From assembly GCA_005406025.1 (NCBI GenBank), contig BGZK01000152.1, positions 372,001 to 436,000 on the forward strand: a stretch of 64,000 nt of DNA, in the 5' to 3' direction. A program made the position numbers and the translations under genes. Positions 50,370-63,021 of this stretch are shown in pieces (position 1 is the first letter of the stretch; each line of letters opens with the position of its first letter). The notes beneath the pieces were generated by a model, which saw only the letters and a program-made list of their open reading frames with translations, had not been told where the DNA came from and made no database searches. The DNA comes from Eumeta japonica (Eukaryota; Arthropoda; Insecta; Lepidoptera; Psychidae).

Positions 50370-52825
50370 TAAACATATCTTTCTTAGCAAGTAGCGTCCT
50401 ATATCACGGTTTTTCAATTTAAATCAGCGTCCCAGTGATTTTGAACGACGAATATATGGACGCTGATTTGATTTCGTTCCACATTCGTTGTGTTAAAAGA
50501 CTAAAACAGTGACTAAAAAAATGAGTAAATCAAGAGTACAGAAAAGTAAGTATTATTAGTATTAATATTGTGAAATAATATTTAGCAATATTTTCAGAAC
50601 GGAAGTATTATCAAGAATGTTTTATTTAAAATAATCTATTTACATGTAATGTTGTTTGTGTACTCTTGTTTCTTTTTCCTTTATTAAAAATGAACGTATT
50701 AATTTTCATATAAAACCAAAGATTTTTTATAATTAGAATATATTTTCTTTAGTAAAGAAAGACGTTACTATCTAAACAGTTTAGTGACAATGACTTTGAA
50801 ATGTATTCTACATTATTGCCATAGTTGAATATCATAATCAGTAGATTAAGAAAGAAGTTATTTTATGGTTAATAAATAAATGCACTCGAAAGGAATTTTG
50901 ATTGTTTAACTAATAAATCAGCTGCTCATGACCAAAGAAAATCTTACTAATACCTATGCCTTGAGACAGCGTGTTGAAAGTTTCTCATGCAATAATTTTT
51001 TTTAAAGAAGTCTTTTAATCTAACTCTTTCGTCTATTTGTCAAAGCTACTATACCCTTACATTGTATAAGCTAAATAAAATTTGAAATTTATTGTTTAAC
51101 CTGTACCATAAATACCTGTTGGTATTAGCCGAAGTCAAAATTCTAATCTTAAACATAAATTCCACTTAATTAAATTAAATGGGATTTTTTTGCATATAGA
51201 GTGATGTTTAAAAAATATTTTTGTCACTTACCTACGGACTTCTATGTTTGTTATATGTGTAGTAGAAAAGTATATAAAAACTAATTATTTTGAGTACTTT
51301 AATATGTACTTTTAATTTAAAACACCAAACCTTTTGAAATAAGTGTCGGATATCAGATATATTATATACCCTGTTAACGAATACCGTTACCGAATAACGA
51401 ATACGATGCATGTCTGGAACAGTTTTTAATTTCGAATAGATATTTTTCTCGGACTTGCGCACTGGTGTAAAAAGCTACGTAAATAAATTGACCTTTATAA
51501 ATTCAATCGAATTTGTATTTCACGTAAAGTATGCAGTTAATATGCTTTTCATATCAATCGTCATTAAAATGTTTATTTGACGGTTTTAGTTATGTACATA
51601 ATGATTAAATGTACGTAAAAATGTGGATTGTTAAACATTTATTCAAAATACCACAGATTAATCTTTCGTTGTTGAAATGAGAGAAGTATTTGATGTTAAA
51701 AATAACGGGAACATAAGTTTTTCTTAAGCTAGCCAGCAGCTTACCTGTGTGTGTGAAGTTGTTTATTTAAATGTCATTAATTATACTTATTGAATCTCTT
51801 GATCAAAACAATTAATTTTCTATTAATGATTGGTGGAAGAGGGTATTAATTTTTTAACAATTTATTGCATTGTTCTTATCAATTTAAGAAATGTAAAAAT
51901 GGATTCGAACCAAGTACCTGTTTTTTCAAACGCAGCACTATATACTACATAGCCCCTGCCAGATAAATTTATATTACTTAACACTAGCATTAGCTTATCT
52001 TCATTTTTAGATAGAATTTGAAAAAATATATATTTTCAGGATATTTATAGGAGCACCTATTTTTTTTAATCAAAAGAACGGTAGTTTATATAGACGTGGA
52101 CGACTATTTAACTCGACACGACTTCTTACTGTTAAAAGATTATCAATAGCTGTGGACAATAACACATTTCATTGTTATAACATATACTATAATAACACAT
52201 ACCATTGCCTTACTTGCCTCTTGGGTACAATTAGATTATCTAATGTAGCAGGGAATACGCTGATAGGAGTAAGTGACCAATGAAGGGGGAGTAAGTAACT
52301 CACTCAATAGACTAAACGCAACAGCTGAAGCTCCTACTTCTCGTCTGTTCTCTGTAAGAATGTGGTATGTCACCAGTCGAGCCCGCCCATTTTTCTGCTA
52401 TAAAAATAATTCTCTAAATAAATACTGAATTATTTTTGAATTAGTTCATTTCAATTCGACAAATAATTCAATATATAATATAATATAATGTCTTATACCA
52501 TTTATATTATATATTAAGTTATTTATCGAAATAATATAATAATATAATGTCTTGGTCGTCGAACAGATATTAAGTGACGAACAGTGAATCTGGAAATGAA
52601 TTGAATATTAACGCCGAGTGATTTTCAAAACCTTACCATCTAGTTATTTAAAAAAAATTGTAATTGGTAATGATATGTATAAAAATATTGTAATATTTTT
52701 TGAAAACATGGATATTCATTTGTTTTGATAAGATATAAAACATGTTGCAAATTCACAATGCTTAGCCTGGCATTATCATACTAGACCCTATATTATTTTA
52801 CTTCTTTAAATTTGCATTATTACAG
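50370..52825. other. AT-rich non-coding region, possible first exon and long intron
   Basis: Some 2.4 kb without a supportable gene. ATG at 50521 (MSKSRVQK) runs straight into a good donor GTAAGTATT at 50548 and could be the first coding exon of the gene continuing at 52826, with the rest as intron. An AT-only patch with repeated TAATATAA is at about 52465-52550. Short frames elsewhere look random. Confidence 0.35.
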
Positions 52826-54829
52826 TTATGGAACTGATAACACCGACTTACCCAGAAAAATTTTCACCATCGAATAATTTAAAATGATCAACAGAAATGT
52901 ATGTCCAGTCTATTTCACCAAACATTTTCGATCAGTCAAATTCATCAATAAATATACTAGAACAAAGAATTCACCAATATTCATGTTCACCTAACCATAA
53001 ATATCAACATCAAATGGAGGTGAGAAACATTATTTTTTTATGCTTTTGTAATAGAGAAAATATAGTGTACAAAAATATTGAATTTCGCATAACATAGCTG
53101 TAACTAATACATAATTAAACTACATATATACTTTTTCTTTTAATTTTCGAGTGTTGATTAATTGAAACTTGGGAAAAGCGGCACCGAAAAATAAAAAAAA
53201 TCTATAGTTTTTTTACTGTTATTACCATTTTTTGTTATTCTACCAGATATTACATCTCAACCTATACATACAATAAAATTATAAGCGATCCGTATCTGTT
53301 CGTTGTACTTATGTTACAGAGGCCACAAAAATAGCCTTTAGAATGTTTATCTGTTTGCCTGTTTGTCTGCTCGTTTGTGCACACTAATCTTAGAAAACGC
53401 TTAACCGATTTGAATGGGGTTTTGACAAATGTAAAACTGCAAGCTTCTTGTAACATTTAATGTTTGTTTTATTCTAATTGTTACACAAACAAAAAAAGTT
53501 GTGTTAATTGAAATGATATACGCTATCAAAAACGAGTTAGCTAAAACTTTTGTTACCATTAATTTAATTACTATGAAGCTAGCGACATGTTGTACCTACG
53601 TTCCCAATATTTTATCAGCGTATTTGTATTATTGAACCGAACTACAAACAAATTCTGATTAATTATTTAATTTATTAATATTTAATGAAATTTTCATAGC
53701 GGAAAGTTCAAAATGCAGTTTCATATAATATAGGGCATAGTCAACTTAAAGGTATTAAATGTGGATGCAGCCACAAACACGACTATTATTTTGTATAACT
53801 TAGTGTGATATACCGATGTAATGCTCGATGTACGTATGTACATATTTAAGGTGTGTGCATGTATCTTGTGTATAAACCACAAATAAATGTTCTCAGTGAT
53901 ATCATGAGTTATCATTGAAACTTATACTCATACCGTGATGTATAATGTTATTTCAGGAACTACATGAAAACTCAAGCTTTGAATTTAGGGGATAATGATA
54001 GTGATTATCTTCCATCCAGGAATGAAGAAACCGAAAGCATTTTTTTTCAATATGCTTAAACAACATAAGCATTACTATGCTGTAATATTCAGCGATAAAG
54101 AATTAGGATGGGATAACTCAACCAAAATTTACATGGTACGTTATTTGATTGACGTTTAGATATACTGTACTTTAAAAGTAACTAAATTTATATTGAAATT
54201 TATCAGAAGAACAACTCTTAGAATTTTAATTTAAAAAAGTAATTAATTGTGACAGTAAACCATAATACTTGAAGTTACCGAGCACCTCTGAATGTTGAAC
54301 TCACATAAAAATTTAATTTTAGAAACCGAGTTAAAAACGAGTAGATGTATTTCTTGAAAAAATTCGTTTTCAATAGCCAGAAAACTAACATATACCGATT
54401 AAACCCCCTATTCAATATCGTCACGCCACAGACAAATCTTTATTGTTCTTATTCTAATTCATTTATTGAGAACCTATACCTGTATAAACAAAAGCGATCA
54501 CTACTTATCTAATAGTAGTGATTGTTGTCTCTGTCTGTCCTAGTGTCTATTTGTTAGAATTATTTTTCGCCTGAACTATTTAGTGTAGAACTCATATTTC
54601 ATTCGCTTATTTTTTTTTTCTTTTTAGACAACCAATTCATCAATCAACGACATTTCATTTGATGATGTGCAAAAGGAATCTAATATTTATAATACACAGC
54701 CAGTGATCAACATTTTTCCTAATTCTAATGCTGTTTCGGAAACATTTTAAATAAAAAAAAACGCAAACTTTTATCTGAGCATAGTTTTAATATTGAAAAG
54801 TCCATTCGAAATTTTCCAGTATCCCAGAG
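52826..54829 (+). pseudogene. multi-exon gene of an uncharacterised C2H2 insect family, left part
   Basis: Three exon-like blocks are bounded by splice signals. 52826-53019 lies between TTACAG and GTGAGA; it is open from ATG 52828 (MELITPTYPEKFSPSNNLK) with one TGA. 53957-54135 lies between TTTCAG and GTACGT, with LGDNDSDYLPSRNEETESIF. 54628-54829 follows TTTTTAG, with SINDISFDDVQKESNIYN and then, after a shift, KRKLLSEHSFNIEKSIRNFP. The last exon is interrupted at 54830 by Copia-3 and continues at 63022. The acidic DSDYLPS start resembles N termini of the same family elsewhere. Product function unknown. It may be a decayed host gene or a TE-derived gene. Confidence 0.4.
53300..53460. repeat. 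fragment of a dispersed arthropod repeat
   Basis: The wording TTTGTCTGCTCGTTTGTGCA and GCTTAACCGATTTGAATGGG is, from memory, that of a very common repeat in lepidopteran and other insect genomes. It lies in the putative intron between two exon-like blocks. No ends visible. Confidence 0.4.
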
Positions 54830-54971
54830 AGTTAAATATGTATCAAAATAATATATCAGTGTTTAATAGCGACATCTATTATAATGTATGCAAGATTATT
54901 CTTATGCCTGTTCTATAGATAATTAAAAAATAAATTTCTTCAGTCCGTGGCAAGCACTTGTAGTTTTAATA
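54830..54971 (+). repeat. Copia-3 5' LTR
   Basis: 142 bp. The usual TG start has decayed to AG; the end GTAGTTTTAATA adjoins the PBS. Confidence 0.85.
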
Positions 54972-55027
54972 GGTTATGGGTTCAGTCCCGCTTTTAAAAC
55001 ATAAAAGTTACAGTTTTACTGTGTGAA

Positions 55028-58000
55028 ATGGCTGGAAGTTATATATTATAAATGTTCCAAAACTCAAGGGTCGCGAGAATTACAAGTGGGCATTCGCGGC
55101 GGTAAATTTCTTGATTTTGGAAGGCGTCGACATCAACAAGCAAGATGGCGAAGCAGTTAGCGTCGTTGACGATAGAAACGCAAAAGCTAAATAAGTGATG
55201 ACAATAGATTCGTCGTTGTAAGTGCATGTAAAAAATGAAAATACTGCTTTGGGTGTGCTCAAGTCACCAAAAAAACTCAAGTTACTATTCGACGACTCGA
55301 GTTTCACACGAAGGATTAGCTTGCTGAGAAATTTAAAAATCTATTCGTCTCGAAAATAGTGAGTCAATGACAGCATACGTTACGCAGCTCATCGATATGG
55401 CGCAAAAATAAAGAGGTACCGGTTTCGACATAAACGAAGAATGGATCGGATCATTGTTGTTGGCGGGCTTACCCGACAAATTCTCACCTATGATAATGGC
55501 GATCGAACATTCAGGGTTAGAAATTTCCATTAAAACGAAACTATTGGACGTTAGTGATAATGTTGGCAGCAGTGAATCAGAAAGCGCACTCTTATCAAAA
55601 GGTTGGCAGCGTCATAAAGCAAATAAAGTTGATAAAACTGGAGAAACGTCATCTCGATCTGTCAAAGTCATCAAATGCTACAGATGCAAACAAATTGGCC
55701 ATTATAAAAACCAATGTCCACAAATTAAGGAGAAACAAGTAAATGCATTCAGTGCAGTGTTTCTAAATGGTAGTTTTGACAAACATGAATGGTATATCGA
55801 CTCCGGTGCAAGTAGCCACATAATGATCAGCCAAGAAAACATGAAAAACGTCTTCCATAACCATACTACAAAGGAGATTATAGTTGCAAACAAAACAACA
55901 ATTCCAGTATTGTGCTTAGGCGATACACAGATCACAACTGTTGTAAACAACAAGGAATATGATATTGTTGTTATGGATATGTTATGTATTCTTAATGTCA
56001 CCACAAACTTATTATTTGTCAGTCAGCTGATAAAGCATGGTAACAAAGTCAGTTTTCAACGTGAATGTTGTTACATAAGGAATTGCCAGAATGAACTGAT
56101 CGGTATAGCACAGTTGGTTAACGGGGTCTATAAGTTGAACACCAGGTCGGCATGTTTGTTCGCAGCTTCAGCAACAACGACTTCAGATATCAATAGCAAA
56201 GATATGAATGACATGAGAAATGGTGCTGTCGAAGGTTTGGAGTTTGAAAAAAAGTCTAACATCAGCAAGTTCAATTGTACAGTGTGCTGTGAAGGAAAAC
56301 AAACTAGATTACCATTTCCACATAGTAGTCACAGGAGTATGCATGTCCTTGAGAAGATACATGCAGATGTGTGTGGACCAATGGAGATCAAATCAATTGG
56401 TTCACCCAAGTATTTTTCGCTTTTCGTGAATGATTATAACCGGATGTCATTTGTCTATTTTTTGCGGAACAAAAGTGAAGCATACTCTTATTTTAAAGAG
56501 TTTAAAGCCATGGTTGAAAAACAGATTAATTACAGTATACAAGTATTACGAACAGATAATGGCACGGAATTTTGTTCGAATGAAATTAGAAATCATTTGA
56601 AACAATGTGGCATAATTCGTCAGAGAACTAACCCCTATACACCGGAACAGAATGGAATGTGTGAGAGATTCAATCGCACAATTGTGGAACGAGCCAGATG
56701 CTTGCTCTATGATGTAAAGTTCCAGAAGAAGTTTTGGGCTGAAGCAGTTCACATATCAGTATATTTAAAAAATAGAACAATAGCCTCAGGGTTAAACCAA
56801 AAAAACCACCTATGAACTTTGGACTGGCTGTGAACCATATGTCAGTCATATGAGTGTTCGGAAGCACAGTTATGGCCCACATTCCTAAGGAGCAAAGGTT
56901 TAAATGGGATAAAAAATCCAAGAAACATTATTTAGTCGGATATGATGAAAATGTGAAGATGTACCGGCTGTATTACCAAAAACCAATAAGGTAATAACAA
57001 GCAGGGATGTCATTATTATTGAGCAGGACAATTCAGATATGATGCAAGCTGTGGTACATGAAAACAACAATTCATCATCTGAGAGTGTTGACCAGCGAAG
57101 AGATAATGACTCAGACTCTGAACTATCGACTAGTACAATTAGGAGTAATAACAGTGACAGTACTTATACAGAAGAAGAATCCCACTCAAATAATAGTTCT
57201 GCAGATGAATTTTTTGATAGTGTACCAGTAAGGGAGTTAAAAAGTTTACAGAATATACAACCAGATAAGAAAGTAAGAGAAAGAAAAAAACCCGACAGGT
57301 TTGGTTACAGCAATGTGTGTGTTGGGACAAATACAGATCCATGTGAAGACCAGTCGATAACAAATTAAGAGGCTTTAAATGGGCAAGAATCAAAGGAATG
57401 GTGTAAAGCTATGCAGAAGGAATTGAAATCATTTGAAGAAAATGAAGCTGGGGTAGTCGTGGACAGGCCAAAGAAAGCTATTGGTTAAGTGTAAGTGGGT
57501 GTTTAAGAAAAAAGTGGATAGTGATGATAACGTAAGATATCGTGCTCGGCTGGTTGCCAAAGGTTTTACACGGAAAGCAGGAATTGACTTTACAGAAACA
57601 TTTTCTCCAGTGGTCCGTCATTCAACAATAAAACTATTATTTGCACATTAAGTGTTAAATATAACTTAGATATAACTCACCTTGATGTAACCACAGCATT
57701 TTTAAATGGGCATTTAAATGAAGATATGTACATGTGCTTACCTGAGAACTTTTAATGTCATGATAGGGAGAACAAAGTGTTAAAAGTTAAGAGAGCAATT
57801 TATGGATTGAAACAATCAGCTAGGGCATGGTATAAGCATTTAGATAATTGTTTACAATCTTTGTGATATAAGAAGTCAGTGTATGAACCTCGTTTATTTA
57901 TAAAACAAACTAATGCTGCTAGAACATATGTTGCTTTGTATGTAGATGATTTTATTTTTTCTGATTGTAAGAAAGAATATCTGAAGACAGAATTAAAATC

Positions 58001-58800
58001 TAAATTTAAATTGAAAGACTTGGGAGATACTAGACAATGCTTAGGTATGAGGATCAGTAGGAAAAAAGATGAGATTTTTGTAGACCAGGAACAATTTGTT
58101 GATCATTTATTAAATAAGTTTAAAATGAAAAGTTGTAAACCAGTCAGTACACCGATGGAGATAAATTTAAAACTTAAAAAGGGAGGTACTTGTTGTACTC
58201 AGTATTCTTACCAGTAATCAATTGGTAGTTTGTTTTATTTATCAATGCTAACCCGACCTGACATATTTTATTCTGTTTGTTACTTAAGTCAGTTTAATAA
58301 TTATTATAATGAGTCACATTGCAACCATTTAAAACGCATTTTGAAGTACTTACAAAAAACAAAACATTTCGGTTTAAAATATGCCAAAGATGATTTGAAT
58401 TTAATAGGCTATGCCGATAATGATTGGGCATCAGATTGTATAGACCGTAAATCTTATACAGGATTTATGTTTAAAATGTCCGGTAATGTCATCTGATTTG
58501 AATGCAAAAAACAACTAACAATAGCCTTATCTAGTACAGAAGCAGAATATATGGCTATGTGTAAAGCAAGTAAAAAAGCCATTTATTTAAGAAACCTGTT
58601 ATTAGCATTGAAATGTAGAGATGAGTCACCTATCCCGTTATATAATGACAACCAAAGCGCACAATTGTTAACTAAACATAGTGTATTCCGCAAAAGAAGC
58701 AAGCATATTGATGTTAAATTTCATTTTGTTAGAACAGCTGTAGAAAATAATTATATTATAATAGAATACTTAAACACAAATGGTATGCTGCGGATATATT
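55028..58800 (+). pseudogene. Copia-3 gag-pol, multiple disruptions
   Basis: ATG 55028 starts gag with many shifts up to 55450. A long frame 55454-56815 then holds CCHC knuckle CYRCKQIGHYKNQC (about 55677), protease WYIDSGASSHIM (about 55790), integrase CCEGKQTRLPFPHSS and core HADVCGPMEIKSIG (about 56362), LRTDNGTEFCSNEI and NPYTPEQNGMCERFNRTIVE (about 56632). Later pieces give the acidic linker, reverse transcriptase FSPVVRHSTIKLLF, HLDVTTAFLNGHLNEDMYM and ALYVDDFIFSD (about 57935), and RNase H YADNDWASDCIDRKSYTGFM and ALSSTEAEYMAMC, ending near 58800. At least eight breaks. Closest in-window relatives are Copia-1 and Copia-4. Confidence 0.92.
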
Positions 58801-58948
58801 GACAAAAAGTTTATGTTGTAAAAACATTATAATTTTGTTAAACAGTTAGGTATTACCGTTTTAAACTGAAATTTGTTTACTTTACTGTATTTCTAATAAG
58901 TAGTTATTTTTTTTTTATCTATATGTCAATTATTTTGATAAGGGAGTG

Positions 58949-59042
58949 TGTCAAATATGTATCAAAATAATATATTAGTGTTGAATAGTAACATCTATTA
59001 TAATGTATGCAAGATTGTTATTATGCCTGTTCTATAGATAAT
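58949..59042 (+). repeat. Copia-3 3' LTR, first part
   Basis: Starts TGTCAAATATGTATC after the polypurine tract and stops at the AT target of the ISL2EU element. Confidence 0.9.
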
Positions 59043-59376
59043 AGGCTTGTTTTCACTAAGAATAAATCGGATGGCTTTGAGTTTCAAATGATTAACCATG
59101 ATAATTAGTAAATAAAAAAAACAACTTTTCTACAAAAATAATAAGATTAATATTATTTTCGGAAAATAAAATCGACAAAATGAGGCGTTTAATCATGTGA
59201 CATTAAACACCAATTAGAGAAGCGTGACGTCACACCTCGCGAAACGAGCGCGAAACGCTACGTTGTAGCTGTCATTTTCGTAAAAAGTGAACAGGTTATT
59301 TCGAGTTTGCACCAATTATTGTTAAATTAATACAGTTCGTTTTTAGTTTTATCTTGAAAGACAGGTATAATTTGCC

Positions 59377-60819
59377 ATGGAATCAGGATTTAGCAAAGCA
59401 AACAGCAATAATTTGCCCAACGTAGACATCGTTATGCTTGACAATTTTTTTGCAATTAACATCAACTTTTGTTTATCGGAATTTCGCAATGTTAAAACTT
59501 CTATGTAATTATTATATGAAGAACAAAGTCTTATTTAATTAGCAGTTACTAGTCAGAGAGGTGCATTTACCTACTGTGGAATGTAAATACTGAACTGACT
59601 TTGAGGTTAGCGAATACAAAGTGTAAATAACTTTAACATAATTAATTTTTAATTTCAGGTCATCACGAGCTTCATACAAAGACGATACTGTAAGCTATGT
59701 GCAGCTTAGACGTGACGGCAAATTATGTATTGTAAAATGCAAAATATGTCCTGAGCACAAAGTTCATTCAAAGCTGTATAGATGCACACTAGTTGTTGAT
59801 GAGGAAGATGAGAGTATTCTCTCTGTACAATGTGAAGACTGCGTAGATTCACAAGGTGGTTGTAAGCACGCAATAGCCTTCTTAATGTGGGTTCATCGAC
59901 GAAGTGAGGAACCCTCATGCACTTCGATTGAGTGCTATTGGAAAAAATCAAAATTATCGAGGGTTGGTAGTACTCTTAAATATATGACAGCAGAAGAATT
60001 ATCCAAGAGCAGCCCTCTTTTACAACCAAGTTCATCGGTTTTGTTTAGGTTTTTAGAAGAGGGAAAGAAGAGGAAAAGTGAGGATTGTGAACTCTTGAAG
60101 TATCAACCCACATATAGTGTGAGTGAAACACAGGCTGTCTCAATGCATCAACTTGTGTGGAATTTTAAAGAGAAATGTGTTGATGAATTCTTAAAAAAAG
60201 TTCAGATATCTGAATCACTAATAACAAAAGTTGAAGAAGAAACAATAGAACAAACCAATAGCTATCTTTGGCATGAGCTGCGATATAGAAGAATAACTGC
60301 ATCTAGAGCATTTGAGGTTAGCCGCTGTAAAAAGAATGATGGTACACTCATATCTCTCATATTAGGTGCAAAGATACCAGATACTTCAGCTATGAAACGT
60401 GGACGCTTACTAGAAGATGAAATAAGAAAAATTGTGGAAAAAAAACTAAATAAAAAATGAATAAATGCGGACTGATATTAAGTTCAGATAATCCTATGCT
60501 TGCTGGTTCCCCAGATGGCATATTTGAAGATGGTGTAATAGAAACTAAATGCCCCAATAGTGTGAAAACATATAATGCTTACATTAAAAACGGTGAAGCC
60601 ACAGAAAAGTACCATACTCAAATGCAACTTCAAATGTATTTAACAAGAAAGAAAAACTGTTTCTTTTGTGTAACTAATCCTGATTATTGCAAAAATAAAA
60701 AAGTTGAAGTATAGAGTGCCATATGATGCTAAACACATTGAAAACATAAAAGTTAAGTTATTAGAGTTTTGGAAAATGAATATTTATCGATTATTATATA
60801 AGAGTGTAGAACTATAATA
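59377..60819 (+). pseudogene. ISL2EU accessory protein: SWIM finger and YqaJ nuclease
   Basis: Exon 1 starts at ATG 59377 (MESGFSKANSNNLPNVDIVM). An intron at 59505-59658 (GTAATT to TTTCAG) leads to exon 2 (SSRASYKDDTVSYVQLRRDG). A SWIM-type finger follows in VQCEDCVDSQGGCKHAIAFL (about 59827). The YqaJ domain includes LWHELRYRRITASRAFEV, then, after a shift in the A run near 60455, MLAGSPDGIFEDGVIETKCP (the D and E-x-K nuclease residues) and YHTQMQLQMYLTRKKNCFF. A second shift near 60705 leads to RVPYDAKHIENIKVKLLEFW and TAA 60817. Both shifts are in poly-A. Nuclease residues are retained. Its exact role in transposition is unknown. Confidence 0.88.
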
Positions 60820-60970
60820 TATGTATTTCAAATAAAAAAAAAATCTTGATTTTCATTTGTTTTATATTGTAATACATAACGAATCTTGTATATTAATTAA
60901 GGCACATGCTATGATTATTGTGTCTTTGTTTAGTTAGTTTTGCTTCAGTTTTACTCATCTTTACACCTGT

Positions 60971-62700
60971 TTAGACACTAGGAGGTCTTACTAGTGTAAT
61001 ACCAGCTTTTATAAGATATTGTTCTAAATGTTTGAAACCCCTGTCTGCCATAACAAACATACCACTTTTTAATGTTTGGACAAAGTCACAGGATTCAACT
61101 AAACAAGTGTCGGTTGTCCTGCCCCCAAATCCCAGAGAAATATAGTTAACTAGTCCATTTGGTGTACAGGATATTAAATATTTTATTGTGTTGGATTTTT
61201 TATAATCCGACTAGGTCAATTGTTGATTTATTGCTTTAGATGGTTTTTCTGTCTCTATTTCAAAGCAGTCTATAATGCAACTAACGTTATTACATTTGTG
61301 TTTGAATGCCATGGGTAAAGTTTTTTTAATCATCTCATTATCTAGCGACACAATAAAAGGCCTCATAACACTAGCTATTAATGGCATATTTTTTGAAAAT
61401 ATCTTGCTTAAATATGATGGAGTCATTGCGTAATCATCTGACAGTTGATTAAATGAACTATCCAATCTTATTTCATTTAAACAAAACAGTAAATGATGTT
61501 TGGGAATATTGACTTCATCTTTTATTACATCAAATAGTAACACTTGCTTGGAACACCAATGTACAGTCGAGGCTTTTTCTCAATTTTTTTAATCACACTC
61601 AACATGGTCTCTTTTGCTTCCACCTTTGTGTCTTCTTCAATAAATTCACTACAGTCAAAAGAAGATTTAACTTGCAAAGAATGCACAGGCGAGCAACTGG
61701 TGGTAGATGTAGATGGTACATATAAAGAATTGTCACTATCTGACTGTACTGCTTCACCAGACACATTTCTAGTAATTTTGCTGAGATCGGATATAGAAGG
61801 ACTTGAATTTATAATGGTTTCCTATTTGAACGGGGATGTGGAGGTAGATATTTTTGATGGTTTCAACGGTGATAGTGCCTTTTCTGTTGATGTAATTGTA
61901 GTCTGGACAGCTTTACTTCTGAATTTGGGTGTTGTTAATGCTTGAACAGATTTTTTGGCTGTTAGTACACATAAAGTTTCAGGTGTTTCAGGTACATTCT
62001 CTCCAACTATTTGAAAATCTGGAAAATAAACAATATTATGCTCATAATAATAATAATAACTGCATACTTGTTACAAACTGCAATCCGTTTGTTACCTACC
62101 TGAACTTGTATTAGAAGTATCTTGGACAGATGAACTTGGGGTACTACTTTGTCCTGGTTCATTCAAACACTGCGATTACTGACATCCTTTGTTTTTTCAA
62201 CATATATAGTCGTTCCTTATAGCTGCACATCCGTTTCCTTCTATTTTCTTGGCATTCGAACTTTGTTGGTAACAACCTGGTTTCATGCGCACTCGAGAGA
62301 CTTTACCCATAATATGATACTCTGTATAATTAATCATATCGTTTGGCAACTAAAAAAATAAGAAAAGTATGAATTATTACATTTTATAAAACGAAAACAA
62401 TATTTTAACTCAAATAAATCATAAAACCCTATTCAAGTCATAACACTTTATAGGTTACGAGTGGAATATTATATTTGCTAAATTCATTTCTTTTACTACA
62501 CATTTATAAATAGATATATCAAGTTGTATTTAATACTTACATCAAAATGATCTTCACAGAAATAAATTGTGGAATTAGTAGATAAATCAAGAGCATCTTG
62601 CCTCCTTGCCATTTTTAACCACTTTCTTAGTATTTCTTCATTGTTTGGAACGTACATGAATAATTTGTCTGGTGTTTTTATCGCTGTACTTTTACACTAG
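60971..62700 (-). pseudogene. ISL2EU transposase: THAP-like domain and DDE_4 core, truncated
   Basis: On the minus strand exon 1 (to 62541) reads KLFMYVPNNEEILRKWLKMA and TIYFCEDHFD, a THAP-like DNA-binding domain, before a GTAAGT donor. Exon 2 (62349-62100) has NDMINYTEYHIMGKVSRVRM before GTAGGT. Exon 3 from 62018 has the linker VLTAKKSVQALTTPKFRSKA with one TAG, then, after a shift near 61550, FNQLSDDYAMTPSYLSKIFS, first Asp in VSCIIDCFEIETEKPSK (about 61285), second Asp in SGMFVMADRGFKHLEQYL (about 61055), and LVRPPSV before TAA 60971. The region carrying the third acidic residue is missing, so the enzyme cannot be active. Confidence 0.85.
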
Positions 62701-62973
62701 GGCACTATACAGTATTTATAATACGACGAAATCATTATTTATTAAAAAACACAACTGACTGTCATAAACAAACACGGTTGTTTCGCGAGGTGTGACGTCA
62801 TTCAAGACGCCATGACAGTCTTGGCCTTTTTCGCGGTCAATTTCAAGTTCATTTCTAAAGACTCAAAATACTAATGTGAAAAACCTATTTTTCTTAAAAT
62901 AATATATTTTTGGGGTGAATAGATGCTAAGCTACAGTTTTAAACTAATTTTCAAATTTTGCCAACTAGCCTAT

Positions 62974-63021
62974 TAAAAAATAAATTTCTTCAGTCAGTGG
63001 CAAACACCTGTAGTTTTAATA
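62974..63021 (+). repeat. Copia-3 3' LTR, second part
   Basis: 48 bp, TAAAAAATAAATTTC to GTAGTTTTAATA, the continuation of the LTR interrupted at 59042. Confidence 0.9.

Larger units (their letters stand above)
59043..62971 (+). mobile_element. ISL2EU-type DNA transposon in the Copia-3 3' LTR
   Basis: The 3929-bp insert is flanked by AT on both sides (59041-59042 and 62972-62973), while the uninterrupted 5' LTR has a single AT at that place, so the 2-bp target duplication is exact. Short inverted ends read AGGCTTGTT on the left and, as complement, AGGCTAGTT on the right. Two convergent genes are inside: SWIM+YqaJ nuclease on the plus strand and THAP+DDE transposase on the minus strand. This gene pair and AT target fit the ISL2EU (IS4EU) group as I know it. 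Confidence 0.88.
54830..63021 (+). mobile_element. Copia-3, full structure, 3' LTR split by an ISL2EU element
   Basis: 5' LTR 54830-54971 (142 bp), PBS-like GGTTATGGGTTCAG from 54972, polyprotein remnant, polypurine tract ATAAGGGAGTG before 58949, and a 3' LTR in two parts, 58949-59042 and 62974-63021. The parts total 94 + 48 = 142 bp, exactly the 5' LTR length. The LTRs differ at about 11 sites by hand count. Flanks CAGAG (54825-54829) and CAGAT (63022-63026) look like a target duplication with one change. It lies inside an exon of the C2H2 gene. Confidence 0.92.

Noticed and set aside
53262..53915. Minus-strand ORFs of about 64 codons
   Set aside because: One lies in a dispersed repeat, the other in AT-rich intronic DNA.
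61544..62361. Plus-strand ORFs of 61 to 133 codons
   Set aside because: Antisense to the THAP-DDE transposase, whose minus-strand motifs are clear.
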